A stretch of DNA of 64,000 nucleotides from Flammula alnicola. Lineage: Eukaryota; Basidiomycota; Agaricomycetes; Agaricales; Strophariaceae. Both the position numbers and the translations under genes were made by a program. Shown here piece by piece: positions 20,222 to 33,236 of the stretch. The notes beneath the pieces are model-generated. The model was given only the letters and a program-made list of their open reading frames with translations. It was not told the DNA's origin and did no database searches. The stretch spans positions 186,001 to 250,000 of the forward strand of contig JADNRV010000005.1 of assembly GCA_015499995.1 (NCBI GenBank). Reading direction: 5' to 3'. Positions within the stretch are counted from its first letter, which is position 1. The number at the start of each line of letters is the position of its first letter.

Positions 20222-21400
20222 CTACATGTATCCATCAAGTTGGCAAATCTCCTTTAGCCACCTCTCCCGCCCAAGCCTTCTCCGCATCGTCTGCCTATTC
20301 ACGTAACCAAGGGTCTGATAATCGTTTAATATCTCTTCGATTTGGTCGCTCGAGTCTGGATCAAATTCTTCTGACACAATCGTGGTAGCGCCCCGTTCAA
20401 GGTCGACGTCAGCTGTTATTTGAATAAGTAGGACACCTTTCGCCGGCTGTGGTGAGAGATCGCCAAAGACCGACTCGCCAATGGGAATGTTGTCCTTTAC
20501 TCTCGGTGCAAGACCTATTACGATGCGTATTCTAACACTGGTTTGATTGTCTTCTGATGCAATCAGGATGGCTTTTCCTTGAGTAGGAAGTGTCCCGTTT
20601 CGAAAGATACAGTAAGTGGCAACACGAAGCCAGACGTTGAAGAGACATCCAGAAAAAGTATATTTGTTGATGGTATTCGTAATAGAAGCGGAGCGCGATG
20701 TCGCTGGCGTATTGGTATAGGTCCGACTCTTTGACGAAAAGCACCGTCTCGGGATCATGGATCTTCAGCTCGAGTATATCCATGAATGAAGAGATTACGC
20801 TTGACTTTATTCCACGCGAAGAATCGACGACAACTACTCGATTCATGTCAGCCGCATAGAGTAGGCGTCTCCTTCAGGAATTCTAGTATTGGATCCACGA
20901 GGTTAGCGATGAGCGACGAAGGGCTGTCGATATCTGCGTGCAGATAAATGTCCTTCTCTGAAATCGAGAAATAAATTCCCTCCTCGACCTCAGCGGTACA
21001 GAGTGTCGAAGCTCCGGCGGAAGAACCGATCTCTATCAGCAGCTCGTTTTGCTCGGGGTAGTCCTCCTTCGCTAGACCTCGGTTGACGATTTGGGTGTTA
21101 CTGAATGTCTCGGACTGCGATAAACCGGCAGTCTTGGCAGCTGTAGTGATATACTTGCGTTGTTCTTCACTGAAGTGCGAAGGGATTGCGATGAGGGTAT
21201 CCGCGGGATCCTCCTTGTAGTCGGAGGCATATGCTCGGGCGATATCGGAAAAGGTGAGTTGGAGGTCACCACAGGCGTTAATCTCCACCTCGAACGATTT
21301 GGTCACTGAGGGTTCGTTCTCATCCGCAATGACTCGGACCTTGACAGACGAATCTGGGCAAGGGTACCAAAAGAGACGGTGTTAACGACGGGCATGCCAA
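20222..21400 (-). CDS. Divergent Hsp70-like protein with degenerate ATPase motifs, frameshifted
   Basis: Read on the minus strand, the order of Hsp70 segments is kept: DTLIAIPSHFSEEQRK for the usual VPAYFNDAQR, then TAAKTAGLS, NTQIVNRGLAK for INEPTAAALAYG, IEIGSSAGASTL for the DxGGGT phosphate loop, VVVVDSSRGIKSS for VLVGGSTRIP, a linker-like FLDVSS, then substrate-domain-like TLPTQGK, NQTSVRI and GVLLIQITADVD. The glycine-rich nucleotide-binding loops are altered, so ATP hydrolysis seems unlikely. Frame changes near 20850, near 20600-20640 and near 21360 break it; each fits a one-base indel. The start is not resolved. It is convergent to peptide gene 2, and its 3' end was included in the tandem duplication. 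Confidence 0.65.
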
Positions 21401-21409
21401 TTCCTAGAA

Positions 21410-22742
21410 GAACGGTCGATTAGTTAGTCGTATAATCAGATTATCTAGCATTTCCATACATATAAATACCTCTCAATGCCGTCAGCCTAGTGCCAGTCGG
21501 GAAGAGGTTGAAGCCATGATAAATGACTGCATCATTCTTCACGACTGCAGAAAAATCGAGTGTTGATTGCATTTGGCTATGTCGCACGGCAATCGGGTCC
21601 ATAGGCCGTAGGACTCGAGCCGACGTGTGCCTTGAAGTTTTCGTGTACTTACCACATCATGGTTTCTCAGCGGGGGCGAGAGAAATGGGCGATGATCACC
21701 CACGTAGTGCATGACTGTGCTGTAAACCAGTTAACGAAGAAAGGAGATACAGTACGCACCCTCTGCGTCGCGAAAGGTGTCATCCGGAGCATTTCCTGGA
21801 ATCGTCAACCAACAACTATGTTCTCGCACTGAACCTAAATTGGCAAATGAGCCCAGATGTTGACTTTTGTTTCCGATATAGAACCTATTCAAAGAGCGCA
21901 TTAGACAATTCAGTCCCAAAGATTCGTGTGACGGAAAGGAAGAGGCGCACAGCGGAGATACCCGTAGTAAATACAAAGCTGCGTGCGAATTGCGACTTCA
22001 AGTTCAAGCGGTCGCGTTATGTGGTCACGAGGGGGCCCTCGGTCCGTTTCATTCTTGGCGGTGAGTGCATGAGGGAAGCCGTCAAAAGAATAGAGCACTG
22101 CAAAGCCATGAATACCATGCCTGTCGGGATCAGGCATCGTGCCAGCTCGCTTGATTCAATGTATACAATCTCACTCCCACAACCACCGGTCCTCCCTAAT
22201 CTTTTAAATCTGTCTGGGGCTCGGTTATGCCAGTGCTCCTTGTGGTTCATGATCATCATCTCCTACTTACCGTGTGTAATGAGCTGCTGCTGCTGATCTT
22301 CAAGATAATTATAATTACATGCAGTACGTATGTAATGGTTCTCCCGCCAGTTTGAAGCCTGGATGATGGTCGGAAATGACCGGTGACTGGTGACCACCCA
22401 AATATTGAACGTTGAACAATGTGAACGTTTGAACGTTGATGATCATAAGCTTAGCAGCAACTTAGCAAATGGCTTCAAGAGATAAGTATAGAACGGATGG
22501 TCATAAATATGTAAATAGTATTTTGACAACGACAGGATTGGAAACAATGTCACATTGAGAAGCCAATCTATTCAGCTGCGAAAACAATGAAAGCGAGACA
22601 TGTGAGCAATGTAAAAAATGTGGGGATGCATGTGTAGGAGTGGGACGATGATTGGATGGCGAGATTAGGCTGAATTACTCTAAAAGTCTATTGATCGACG
22701 GTGCTCCATAATGTGTGATTTTAACAGGTAGGATCAGATAGA
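21410..22742 (-). other. Unresolved region upstream of Hsp70-like gene
   Basis: Coding-like minus-strand pieces separated by splice-like signals occur: 21480-21600 (HGFNLFPTGTRLTALRG) just before the Hsp70-like part, and 21775-21900 (LGSFANLGSVREHS, then LTIPGNAPDDTFRDAE). They may be 5' exons of the Hsp70-like gene or of a separate gene. I could not build a complete model. The stretch 22300-22740 shows nothing. Confidence 0.35.
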
Positions 22743-23472
22743 TCACAGGTTGAATTGTGCAATGTGACGCATGATGAGGAAGGATGTGAGGATTTCTTGC
22801 TCTATAAGTCAGCTTTGTTCCAGTCATAAGAGTGAAACGGCGCACCGGCGACGATATGTGCGTAAGGTTCATATATTACAAGGTTGTTGCCGGTGACATC
22901 GTAAGTTCGCACGTTTGGAGGCTTGAGGTCATAATGTGCTACCAGGAAGTTGTCCATGGTCGTGCACTGGAGTTAAAGAACACTATGCGTCAGTATTTGA
23001 AGAAATTTTGCCCACTGAGCGACTCACCGACCACTCTTGACCAGCATACATGCGATAGCCCCATTTGTATTCCCTTCCATCAGAGGCCATGAATTTTCTT
23101 GACAGTGATCTGCAGCAGAGTTAGCAACGCGCGAGCCGTAGCGAAAGTAGAGCAAGCTCACGTTCCAAAGAAAGCTATTTTCTTCAGGTACCGCGACATT
23201 GGTATGCTTCCCTGAAATGGTGCCTTGAAGAACGACACAGTACCCAGCGACTCGTCAGCGCCAAAGTCAAGATGGACGATGGCCTCTCGTCCTATGGGCT
23301 GAGTACTGCGGTGCCGAGACGCGCGGATGTTCATCTTATAGATTTTGGTTGTGGTTCGACCAGGCTGTCTCGCGACATGGAAGAACATACGGTCGTACAT
23401 ATCGTCGAAGTCGGAGTTAGTTATTTGGCCAGTTCGATCTTCGAACGTGAGGGGAAGCGGTCGGTTCAGCAT
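22743..23472 (-). CDS. DUF6593-type protein of unknown function
   Basis: Four exons (23472-23162, 23109-23028, 22966-22846, 22801-22743) splice cleanly to 573 nt, 190 residues. The pattern is that of the DUF6593 domain common in mushrooms: an N-terminal strand-rich part (PLPLTFEDRTGQ), RTTTKIYKM, a central block with dense charged residues, the hallmark FMASDGREYKWGY, then FLVAHYD and a C-terminal EILTSFLIMRH. The function of the family is unknown. Flanks give no hint. The family name is from memory of the pattern; the gene structure itself is well supported by continuous frame across all three introns. Confidence 0.75.
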
Positions 23473-25308
23473 GGTCGAGGCGCCTTTGTGGTGCTTGGAA
23501 GAAAGGACGCGTGAAGGATAGTTTACTGGGGGGAGTTGGGGACCGAGTTGAAGCTCTATATAAGATTATGGGCCCGGGCCAAGTGCGGGTGTGCCACCGT
23601 GCACGATACCTCAGGTGTTCTAAACCGTTGTCGTGGTGCGGAAAGAAGACTATTTCTGTCAGATCATCCAGTGCTTAGAATTGGGGCAATCCCACAGCGT
23701 GGTCTAGGTCAAATTAAGGTGAACATATAATTACGGCATTGCCTGGGGATGGCAATTCAATCTCGTGGGTCTTCGGCTGTCAAACTAAAATGGCTAAAAA
23801 CAGGCGTCCAGGGCAGTTACCCGCAAAGTTCGTCGGAACATCTCAGTGACGCAATCACTTCGAAGAAAGGAAGGAGTTAAGTTGCAGGCGGAGGAGCAGA
23901 TAGTTAGTCAGATAAGCCTGCCCTGATAAGCAATAACGGACGCCCTGAAAGGGGAACACAGGTTATTCGCAGTTGGGCAGGGGAGCTTCTTGTAGTATTT
24001 CGAAACATGTTGGCAGCATAGTTCTGTAGATGCGGGACAGATCAATAGAACAAAGTGGAATCAAGATCAGGCACTCACAAGTTACCACGATTTCATTGTC
24101 AGGTGCGTGCACTGAACGCGGATTGTTTCTCATTTACTTTCTTATCGCTCGTTCGCAAGATTATAAACTGTATCACCAGGTATTAGTGTCAGCATGGACG
24201 AGTCTTGGTTTCAAGATACTTCCTTCGGATGGTATCTCAAGTGGGGCTGGCCCACCAGTCAAGCGACTATAAGCGACTATACGGGGAAAAGTGCCGAGCA
24301 AAAATGCCGAGCGCGCCCAAGCGCTTAAACCCAAGTACCATTGAATTTGGATACGCTTCGGGATTAGGGGACCTTCTTGCTGCGTCTTTTGGGCGTGCCA
24401 CTGCCGACAGGACAGGGTGAATGACCACGGCCTTCCCCAAATCAAAAGTTCAATCCAGACCTATCTTCTTTTGGTTCGCAAATTCGCATAAGGCAATCAC
24501 GACGCAAGGAAAAGAATGCGAACACACAAGCTTCGCTATACGCCGCAATCGGTGCGACGGCTAGAAAACTTGGACAACCGTGGTGTGAGGGAACCCTCCC
24601 AGCTGTAATGAACCACGGGATGAGAACGGCGGACGGACTGCGGTGGAAATTATTACCTCCACTTGAAACTTTCGCGGCAGGCATCTCGCCCCCCAATATC
24701 AAAGAGAACTAGGTCTTTAAAGATAATTATACAAGAGCGCGACATCGAACTCAAAGTGGCGTACCCATGTATGTCTTTGAGCGGTGGAATACGCCATGCG
24801 AATCCCTTGTGACCTGCGCATCTGCCGACTACATCGCTCTCATGTCGACTTTCCCAAAATATCTACAATCACTTGATAGAGAAGATTGACCATAACAGGA
24901 GTACCAGTAACACACCATGATTTCTTCTTCTGCCTGAGTATGCGATTTTCTATCAGAGTACGCCTGATGAAGTAAGTTTGACCCAGGTGGGTTTGCTCGG
25001 AAGAGAATGGTAGCGCTTCAAGGATCTGATCAAAATGGGTGATTAGAATGTTGCCACAGCCATACCCCGACTTGTAATTTCCTTGATTTTCGCGGCGCCC
25101 GGGAGGAGCTTAGTTGCCCTGGAATAAGCCAAACTCTATTGCGCTACAGCACGTCATGATTCTTCATGAATATCTTATATCTAAGCCCTTTTGAAATTAG
25201 AAAGACGCTACATGTGGGCTACACTGTAGAAGTGGTCAGTATTACAGCCGTCATGCTTGAAAAAAGCGACTCAACAAATATAAACCTAGAGGTGGTCCTA
25301 TATATAGA
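23473..25308. other. Gene-poor 1.8-kb spacer
   Basis: Contains the DUF6593 promoter side and the 3' flank of RVB1. Short open frames near 24030-24700 on both strands have no protein-like features. GGGCCCGGGCC near 23570 is a GC palindrome. I see no gene. Confidence 0.45.
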
Positions 25309-27341
<2,033 letters not shown>

Positions 27342-27644
27342 CGTCGTCGTTCAGAGTAACCTGCACAATATTATTATTTTGTTCCAGTTGTTTTACATAA
27401 ATGTTCCCACAGCCAGAGTAGCAAGTGAAGATAATTATTTTTTGTAATGTATACAAGTAGTTGATAAGTATCATATATGTACGTACTCTACTTACATCAC
27501 ATGGTCAATACCATGCCCTCTACAACGGAATCCTAAGGAACATATGATAGATCTCCTATGTAAATCGTTCTGGAAGCAGTCGATTGCGAAGCCAGATAGT
27601 CTCGCCCATCCAATAAGGCAATAGAATGGCAAGGGCAGGTCGAA
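27342..27644. other. Promoter side of RVB1 and 3' flank of Sng1-like gene
   Basis: AT-rich, with ATATATGTACGTACTC near 27473. No gene. Confidence 0.4.
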
Positions 27645-29755
27645 TCATCGAATCACTGGTACCAGTACAATGTCAAGATAACCAGAGATAAGTTCCAGCC
27701 ATCGATGCCGTCTATCGGATAAGCTGGGACCGCCGATATTCATCGTCCAACTACCGGTTGCTGCTTCTCCAAAACTTTGCTGCGAGATTGGCTCTCTATC
27801 GCCCTGACTTCCTTTCGGCGGACGAGCCACTGTATGGCCGGGAGCGTCATAAACGAGATAGCGACCCATGCGAAAAGGACTCCGAAGTTTAAACCCACTA
27901 TGAATGTTTGTTAACATGGTTGTACGATAACCAACTAAGAATAATGAGGCTTACAGGTGTTCCTCGTTCCAAAGGCAATGGATCGAATAGAATTCGAGAT
28001 GTTGTAGAATGGTGCGGCGTATCCATAGTGGTAGAACCACGGAAGGATGCTAATAGGGAAAACACATACGGAAACATTGACTTTTTCACAATAATATAAG
28101 CGTAAGGGACACGAATGCAATGGCGAATGACACACCGATGATCCAGAGAATCATAAAAAATGGAATAAATTTTGCATGAAGGACCGTTATAAGTGATTCA
28201 AGGGCAAGTCCCCTGATGAAAGACACAAAATTAGATAAGGTGGCAGGTTTGGAGGAGTCGACATACACAGAGAGCATGCCGATCCAGTTGAGCATCCAGA
28301 AAATCACGAATCCCCAATGGCCATATCTACGAAGTTGAGTACCCAGAAACCAGCATCAAACAGGAACTCATTACTTACTTGCGTGTAAGATCGAGCTCGA
28401 AAGCTAGGTTGAGAAGCGAGTAGAAAAACTAAGCAAATTGTGGCGTTAGATTTAAATACCCTGGTGAAGAAGGAAATACATTACAGAGAGGAAGAAATAT
28501 CCAAAGCAGGAGGATATCAATCGGACGATGATTAATGACCTGAGTCGCAGCATTTTATTAATGCCAGAAGCTTTTCGAGCACCATAGGCAACCATCTGTA
28601 CGAAACGTGGGCAAAGGCTAACGTCCATAGAACGGGATCCACGTACAACGATAAAGAATGACAATATTAAAAGATAGATAAGGCCGACGAAGACCACGGC
28701 ACTGGCACTACCGAGGAAGTCAGGATACGAATGATGAATGTGGGAAGGGATGATAACGTACACGGGTTGATCGAACGGTATAAGGTTGTCGATAGTATAA
28801 GATATAGGATTGACAACCGTCTGTGGTGACGTGGACAAGAGAGGAGAGAGATTCACTGAGGAAGACAGTTGAAAAGCGAGTTGAATCGCGAATTGAAGTT
28901 TAACCGCATCAAGGGAGGTTTGAGCCTATGAAGCAGATTTAATGCAGCAGCCAATCTCTCAAAGAGAAGACGCACGACAGGTCTGATGAAGTCTCGACTT
29001 AACGAATCATTAGACAAGATTGATCCCTATACTGTGCACGACTTACTATGCATTTTCGTTGCGGGCCTCTGCTCCGTATGCCGTGATAGCGTTGGAACCG
29101 TTATACGAAGCATCTGGGGTAGAAATAGCTGCTTCCAGACGAGAAGTGGCTCCTTCATTGACTGGATCCAAGAAAACATTAGCCACGAAAATAGTGTCAA
29201 AATATTTCGATGCGTACTAGTAATGGCCACCCATGTCTTATCGTCTTTCACTGCCTGGATCACATCGGCCGTGCCATTTACAAAATGACTGGAAGGGATG
29301 ACTTCCCACTCAATGAATCGAGTTTGGAAGCGAGTAAGGTCCTGAGTCACATTTTTCCCTACTTCTCCTCCATCGAAATCCTGTAAATATTTAAGTACAA
29401 GACTATTGACGACAAAACAAACGCATACCACGATCCATCCTACTAACGGATGGGCAGGAACCTTCCACAACGATCCCCAGTAGATGGAGAATACGGCAAA
29501 TATTGTGAGTATGACCATGATCAATCCTGAGATGTAAGCTTTAAGGTATATCATGCGGGCCCTGTGGACTTCCGGGTCTCCTCTCTGATGAAACGACTTC
29601 GTAAACGGCTGAGGCGAAGGCGGCGCTGGGCTAGAATTCTCGATGTCCTGGTCGTATTTACTGGATAGTGATACACCTTGAGCTGGGGAACCCTCGCTCC
29701 GTGCCCCCACGGTACTGGAGTCGACGGTCTTTGAGCCTGAAGTGTCAGAGGACAT
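27645..29755 (-). CDS. Sng1/DUF3533 family multi-span membrane protein
   Basis: Starts at 29755 (MSSDTSGSKT) with a polar N-terminus and a first membrane helix (LIMVILTIFAVFSIYWGSLW). A large lumenal/extracellular part follows, with the family-typical GWIVDFDGGEVG (joined over the intron 29381-29428), AISTPDASYNGSNAITAYGAEARNENA in pieces, and YTIDNLIPFDQPV. Then come clustered helices: VVFVGLIYLLILSFFIVV, LISSCFGYFFLSVMYF, IFWMLNWIGMLSVY and FMILWIIGVSFAIAFVSL. Yeast Sng1 confers nitrosoguanidine resistance and affects membrane lipids; the biochemical role is unsettled. Around 29219 the frame needs a one-base correction or an unusual tiny intron. Several 3' exons are placed approximately. 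Confidence 0.8.
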
Positions 29756-30767
29756 GGTCGAAGAAAGGGTTTACAGGTCAGGAAAATCACTGTCGCCGTT
29801 GGAGCACATGTATGGGCGTTATTTTGACAGGGGACTTTGGAAGTTTTGACGTGATTGCGTAGCGTTATAAGGGGTTGCGAGATAACCTTGCTCAGCATCG
29901 ATCGAGGCTAGTGTAATTGACCGTCCTCGGTCGGTTTAGGAAACACCGAAGGCGAACCAATATATACAACTGATTTGGTTCAGAGAGAAATATTGCGTAA
30001 TGAAGCTTGGAAGAGGCAAGTAACTGCGACAAAGAATGGAGCAGCTTGAAACACAATTGGAGCAGGTTTAGCCATCTGTTGTTTGACAAAACGAAAGGTG
30101 TAAGCACCTTTTGGTGATGGAAGACACTTAACCGAAGCGTTTCCATGTAATCTGAGTTGCAGCGGAAGGCGGAGCCTGGTCGACTTTAATGCAGAGTAAG
30201 AGTCTCCGATGCAGAAGTTCGAGCTAAGGCTACGTGACGGGAATCATGTAAAGGATGGATATCGATGCTAACCCATTGGAGCAGTCCAATTTTACTGCCC
30301 TTGAATATTGAATGCGGATGCTCAGAAACGCATTGAGGCAGCGCCGTGCGGTATAGCGTCGCAGGCAAGGTTGGTTGGTTCTGGTTGGTTGCATTCTAAG
30401 AGATCGCGTCCGAGTCTGTCCGAGTGCTGGCACAATGCAGTAGATGATTGCACCGCCACAATCTAGTCTATATAATCTAATCTACGTAAGCACTGCAACA
30501 CAATCTAATCTACGCCACCATGGCCTACAGAATTCAATGAGCTCCTCAAGGGCTTCCTTCCAACAATTTGCACCGTATCATGGAACAGACATCTGCGTAT
30601 CGTGGCGTTGATCTTAACAGCAGGTTCGGTTACCGAAGGTGGATGAATATGAAATGAGATAGAGAGAAATGCACATCCGGTTACATAAAGAAACAAGACA
30701 TTATTTATACTTTAAAAGCTCGTGAGCTCGACTGCCAACCCGTAGTCAACTATGAACTGACTACTAT
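29756..30767. other. Intergenic spacer
   Basis: No gene visible. Imperfect direct repeats of CAATCTAATCTACG occur near 30470-30515. Otherwise unremarkable. Confidence 0.4.
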
Positions 30768-32528
30768 TCAGAACTTGGGCGACGAGATATGGATGGAGCG
30801 CCACATATCATTCAATAGCTCATCTTCTGACCATTCAGTCTGCGCGCGATAAACCTGGCGCACAGAGCCAACATAGGACTGCAAGAGTTCCACCTCGTCC
30901 GCTCGACCATTTTCGATCTCAAGTGTTCGGATGGGATGTTCAACTTCAGCTCTTGCTTGCAAGAGAAGGACCAGAGGGAGGCAATCGAAAGGCTGAGGGT
31001 CTTCGCATCTTGGGTTATAGTGAAGTACCCGCAGTGTCTGTAAATCGGGTGCTGGTAGAGCGCTATCATCACCTTGTTCGTCGTCGAAAAGACCCAGCGC
31101 CTGAACCAAGCGGGCAAGCTTCCAGCGAGCGAATCCGGTTATTGTGAAGGTTTCAAGGCCTGTAAAGCAAGACACAATACGTCGAATCTCCGTGGTGGAA
31201 GGCGTAGTCTGAGAGATCGGACAAAGAATGAGTTCCTTTATATTCGGCAGGAGTGACTTATCGAATATCGACTCAGACTGAGAGAATGACACTGATCCGT
31301 GGATGTAGAGGGTCGAATTCCTTATGCCGATCAACTGGGTCCCGAATTCGTGTCCCATGATTGCGATCCGAGAAAGGTGTGCGAATGGATCGTGGATCTC
31401 GGTATTCAATAAAGTGGATACATCGCCTAGAAAATCGCCCCAGAAGCGTTGCGTCGTGCTCTCTGGGATGATTAGGTGAGAGAGGAAAAATGAAATGCTT
31501 TCTCCCGAGCTCCATTCTCCTAGTTCGATTGTTCGGAGACGAGGTAGAGCGACCTTTATCGAAGAACGTTCCGTCGGAATTTCTGTGATACGTCCATCTG
31601 GTCCTGCTCTAACTAGTATGAGTTCCTCTAGATCTGGGGAGGACTGGAGAACATCCAAAAAGTCGGATAACGGAATCCGTCGACGATCCTGCTGGTCATA
31701 CAAGGAGAGGTGGGTCAGGCCGCAGAAGCTATTGTGCGGCCATGAAGAAATTCGAGTAAATGTGATCTTCTTCAATTGTGGGGTGCGATTTAAGAAAAGA
31801 GGAAGAAGGTCATAATCGGGATATCCGTCATTCGGCTGTCCGATTATGCTGAGAACTTCGAGGTTGGGCGCCGGAGTTGGAGGGACTACAAGTTCCCGCA
31901 ATGAGCTTTCGGAAAGCCGTTCCCAACTAATATGAAGTTCTCGTATACGATACATCTGGGCCGCCATCAGGCGGATGGCGTTCTCGTCGGTCGAACTTTG
32001 CCTGTCATTGGCGGTGTGAATTGCACAGTATACGGAAAGCAAAGTCTGGGCTGAGTTCATTGAGCTGAGGGTTGCGATTCTATCGGAGGGATTTCGGATG
32101 TAAATGTGACTCCACAACCGAGGGAAAGCAAGCGCAGTATTTCGCCAGCGGCGACACACTCTAGTCACTATCAACCAGGCGTTGAATGATTCAGGAAGTG
32201 GAAAGGTTGTCTCGAGCACCGCGGACTGAAGGAGGCCGAAGATACGGGCCAGGACTTCTGGTGGTAAGCGATTTACAAGCGCCGAGGAATTCTTGAGCAT
32301 CCTGGTTTGCGAGAGGGCGAGTAGGAGGTGATCCTCAAGGTCTTTTAGCTGAAGTTCAACATGGAAGACATTAGATGGATACCTGAATTCGAAAAAGAAA
32401 ACTATGAAACGCACCTCGTACAAGGAAAACCCAGGCGACCTTCCTGCGAGTCCATTGCTTCCATCATTACCACCCAATACTAGAAAGGGAGATTGGGCGA
32501 GTTCTTCGATGTGAAGCTGAAATGTCAT
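30768..32528 (-). CDS. F-box/leucine-rich-repeat-like protein
   Basis: A 586-codon frame starts at 32528. It contains an in-frame intron of 66 nt (32349-32414, GTGCGT...CAG) that would join SLYE to LKDLEDHLLL, giving about 564 residues. The F-box follows at once: NRLPPEVLARIFGLL, then VTRVCRRWRNTALAFPRLW. The rest is a string of leucine-rich segments (FCGLTHLSLYDQ, LEELILVRAG, LPRLRTIELGEW). F-box proteins bring substrates to SCF ubiquitin ligases; mushrooms have hundreds of divergent ones with unknown targets. It is head-to-head with the next F-box gene and shares its layout (FLLSHLIIP against FLAHLGIP), so the pair probably arose by an old inverted duplication. Confidence 0.85.
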   Translation of the reverse strand: MTFQLHIEELAQSPFLVLGGNDGSNGLAGRSPGFSLYEVRFIVFFFEFRYPSNVFHVELQLKDLEDHLLLALSQTRMLKNSSALVNRLPPEVLARIFGLLQSAVLETTFPLPESFNAWLIVTRVCRRWRNTALAFPRLWSHIYIRNPSDRIATLSSMNSAQTLLSVYCAIHTANDRQSSTDENAIRLMAAQMYRIRELHISWERLSESSLRELVVPPTPAPNLEVLSIIGQPNDGYPDYDLLPLFLNRTPQLKKITFTRISSWPHNSFCGLTHLSLYDQQDRRRIPLSDFLDVLQSSPDLEELILVRAGPDGRITEIPTERSSIKVALPRLRTIELGEWSSGESISFFLSHLIIPESTTQRFWGDFLGDVSTLLNTEIHDPFAHLSRIAIMGHEFGTQLIGIRNSTLYIHGSVSFSQSESIFDKSLLPNIKELILCPISQTTPSTTEIRRIVSCFTGLETFTITGFARWKLARLVQALGLFDDEQGDDSALPAPDLQTLRVLHYNPRCEDPQPFDCLPLVLLLQARAEVEHPIRTLEIENGRADEVELLQSYVGSVRQVYRAQTEWSEDELLNDMWRSIHISSPKF

Positions 32529-33236
32529 TTAAGGCCACAAACGAGGAACGATTCTGGAGCGGGGTAAATTCAATGAATATTTTCAGCAACACAGAACTTC
32601 CATACCTCTATATTTGAAAGCTCCCGGAAAGACGACGCAGCGCGTAAAAGCTCGACAATGAAGAAGAGCTTATAGCATCTCCACGCGGCAAAAACCGGGA
32701 AGTCCATTACAGCGGACAGAAAGTGCAAAACAATAACCAGAGGTACGCTTGACGCCGCAGCCATTGAGTTTTACGTCTGCGCATACATACTCCACTGCGC
32801 GCTGAGGAGCAAAGCAAACCGCGGAGGCTGCGTCTTCGGACGAGTCAGGGACGCCCGATTGAAAATTGTTTTGAGATGAGCTGGGCACGAACTCTCCCAC
32901 GCTTGGCCGGGCAGTTGACTGTAACTTACAGACCTTCTTTCATTCACACCACCATGACCTCTCAGGGATACGTACGCCATTATCTCTTCCCTATTTCGGT
33001 TGTAGGAAGGTACCAGGCGCTGTTTTCTTACTGCCGAAAATGACTACGATGCTGCGCCGAAATGCGGTAGAACCGCAGTTATTGACATCTCACTCATAAA
33101 ACTGTGAAGTAGGAGACGAGAAATAGCTACATTGTATCATCATCGGCCGTCTTTCTTTCAGGTGTGTAAACTTATGTCGACGAAGATTCTTCCTACTTAA
33201 ATGCTTTGATTTTCCCCCTACAGAACTAGACTTAAA
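32529..33236. promoter_or_regulatory. Shared divergent region between two F-box genes
   Basis: 708 bp between start codons. Short open frames on the minus strand (32570-32980) run towards the left gene and are probably leader. No clear TATA box. Confidence 0.4.

Noticed and set aside
24030..24702. Overlapping small ORFs on both strands
   Set aside because: Composition is not protein-like, there is no conserved motif and no splice partners; treated as chance frames.
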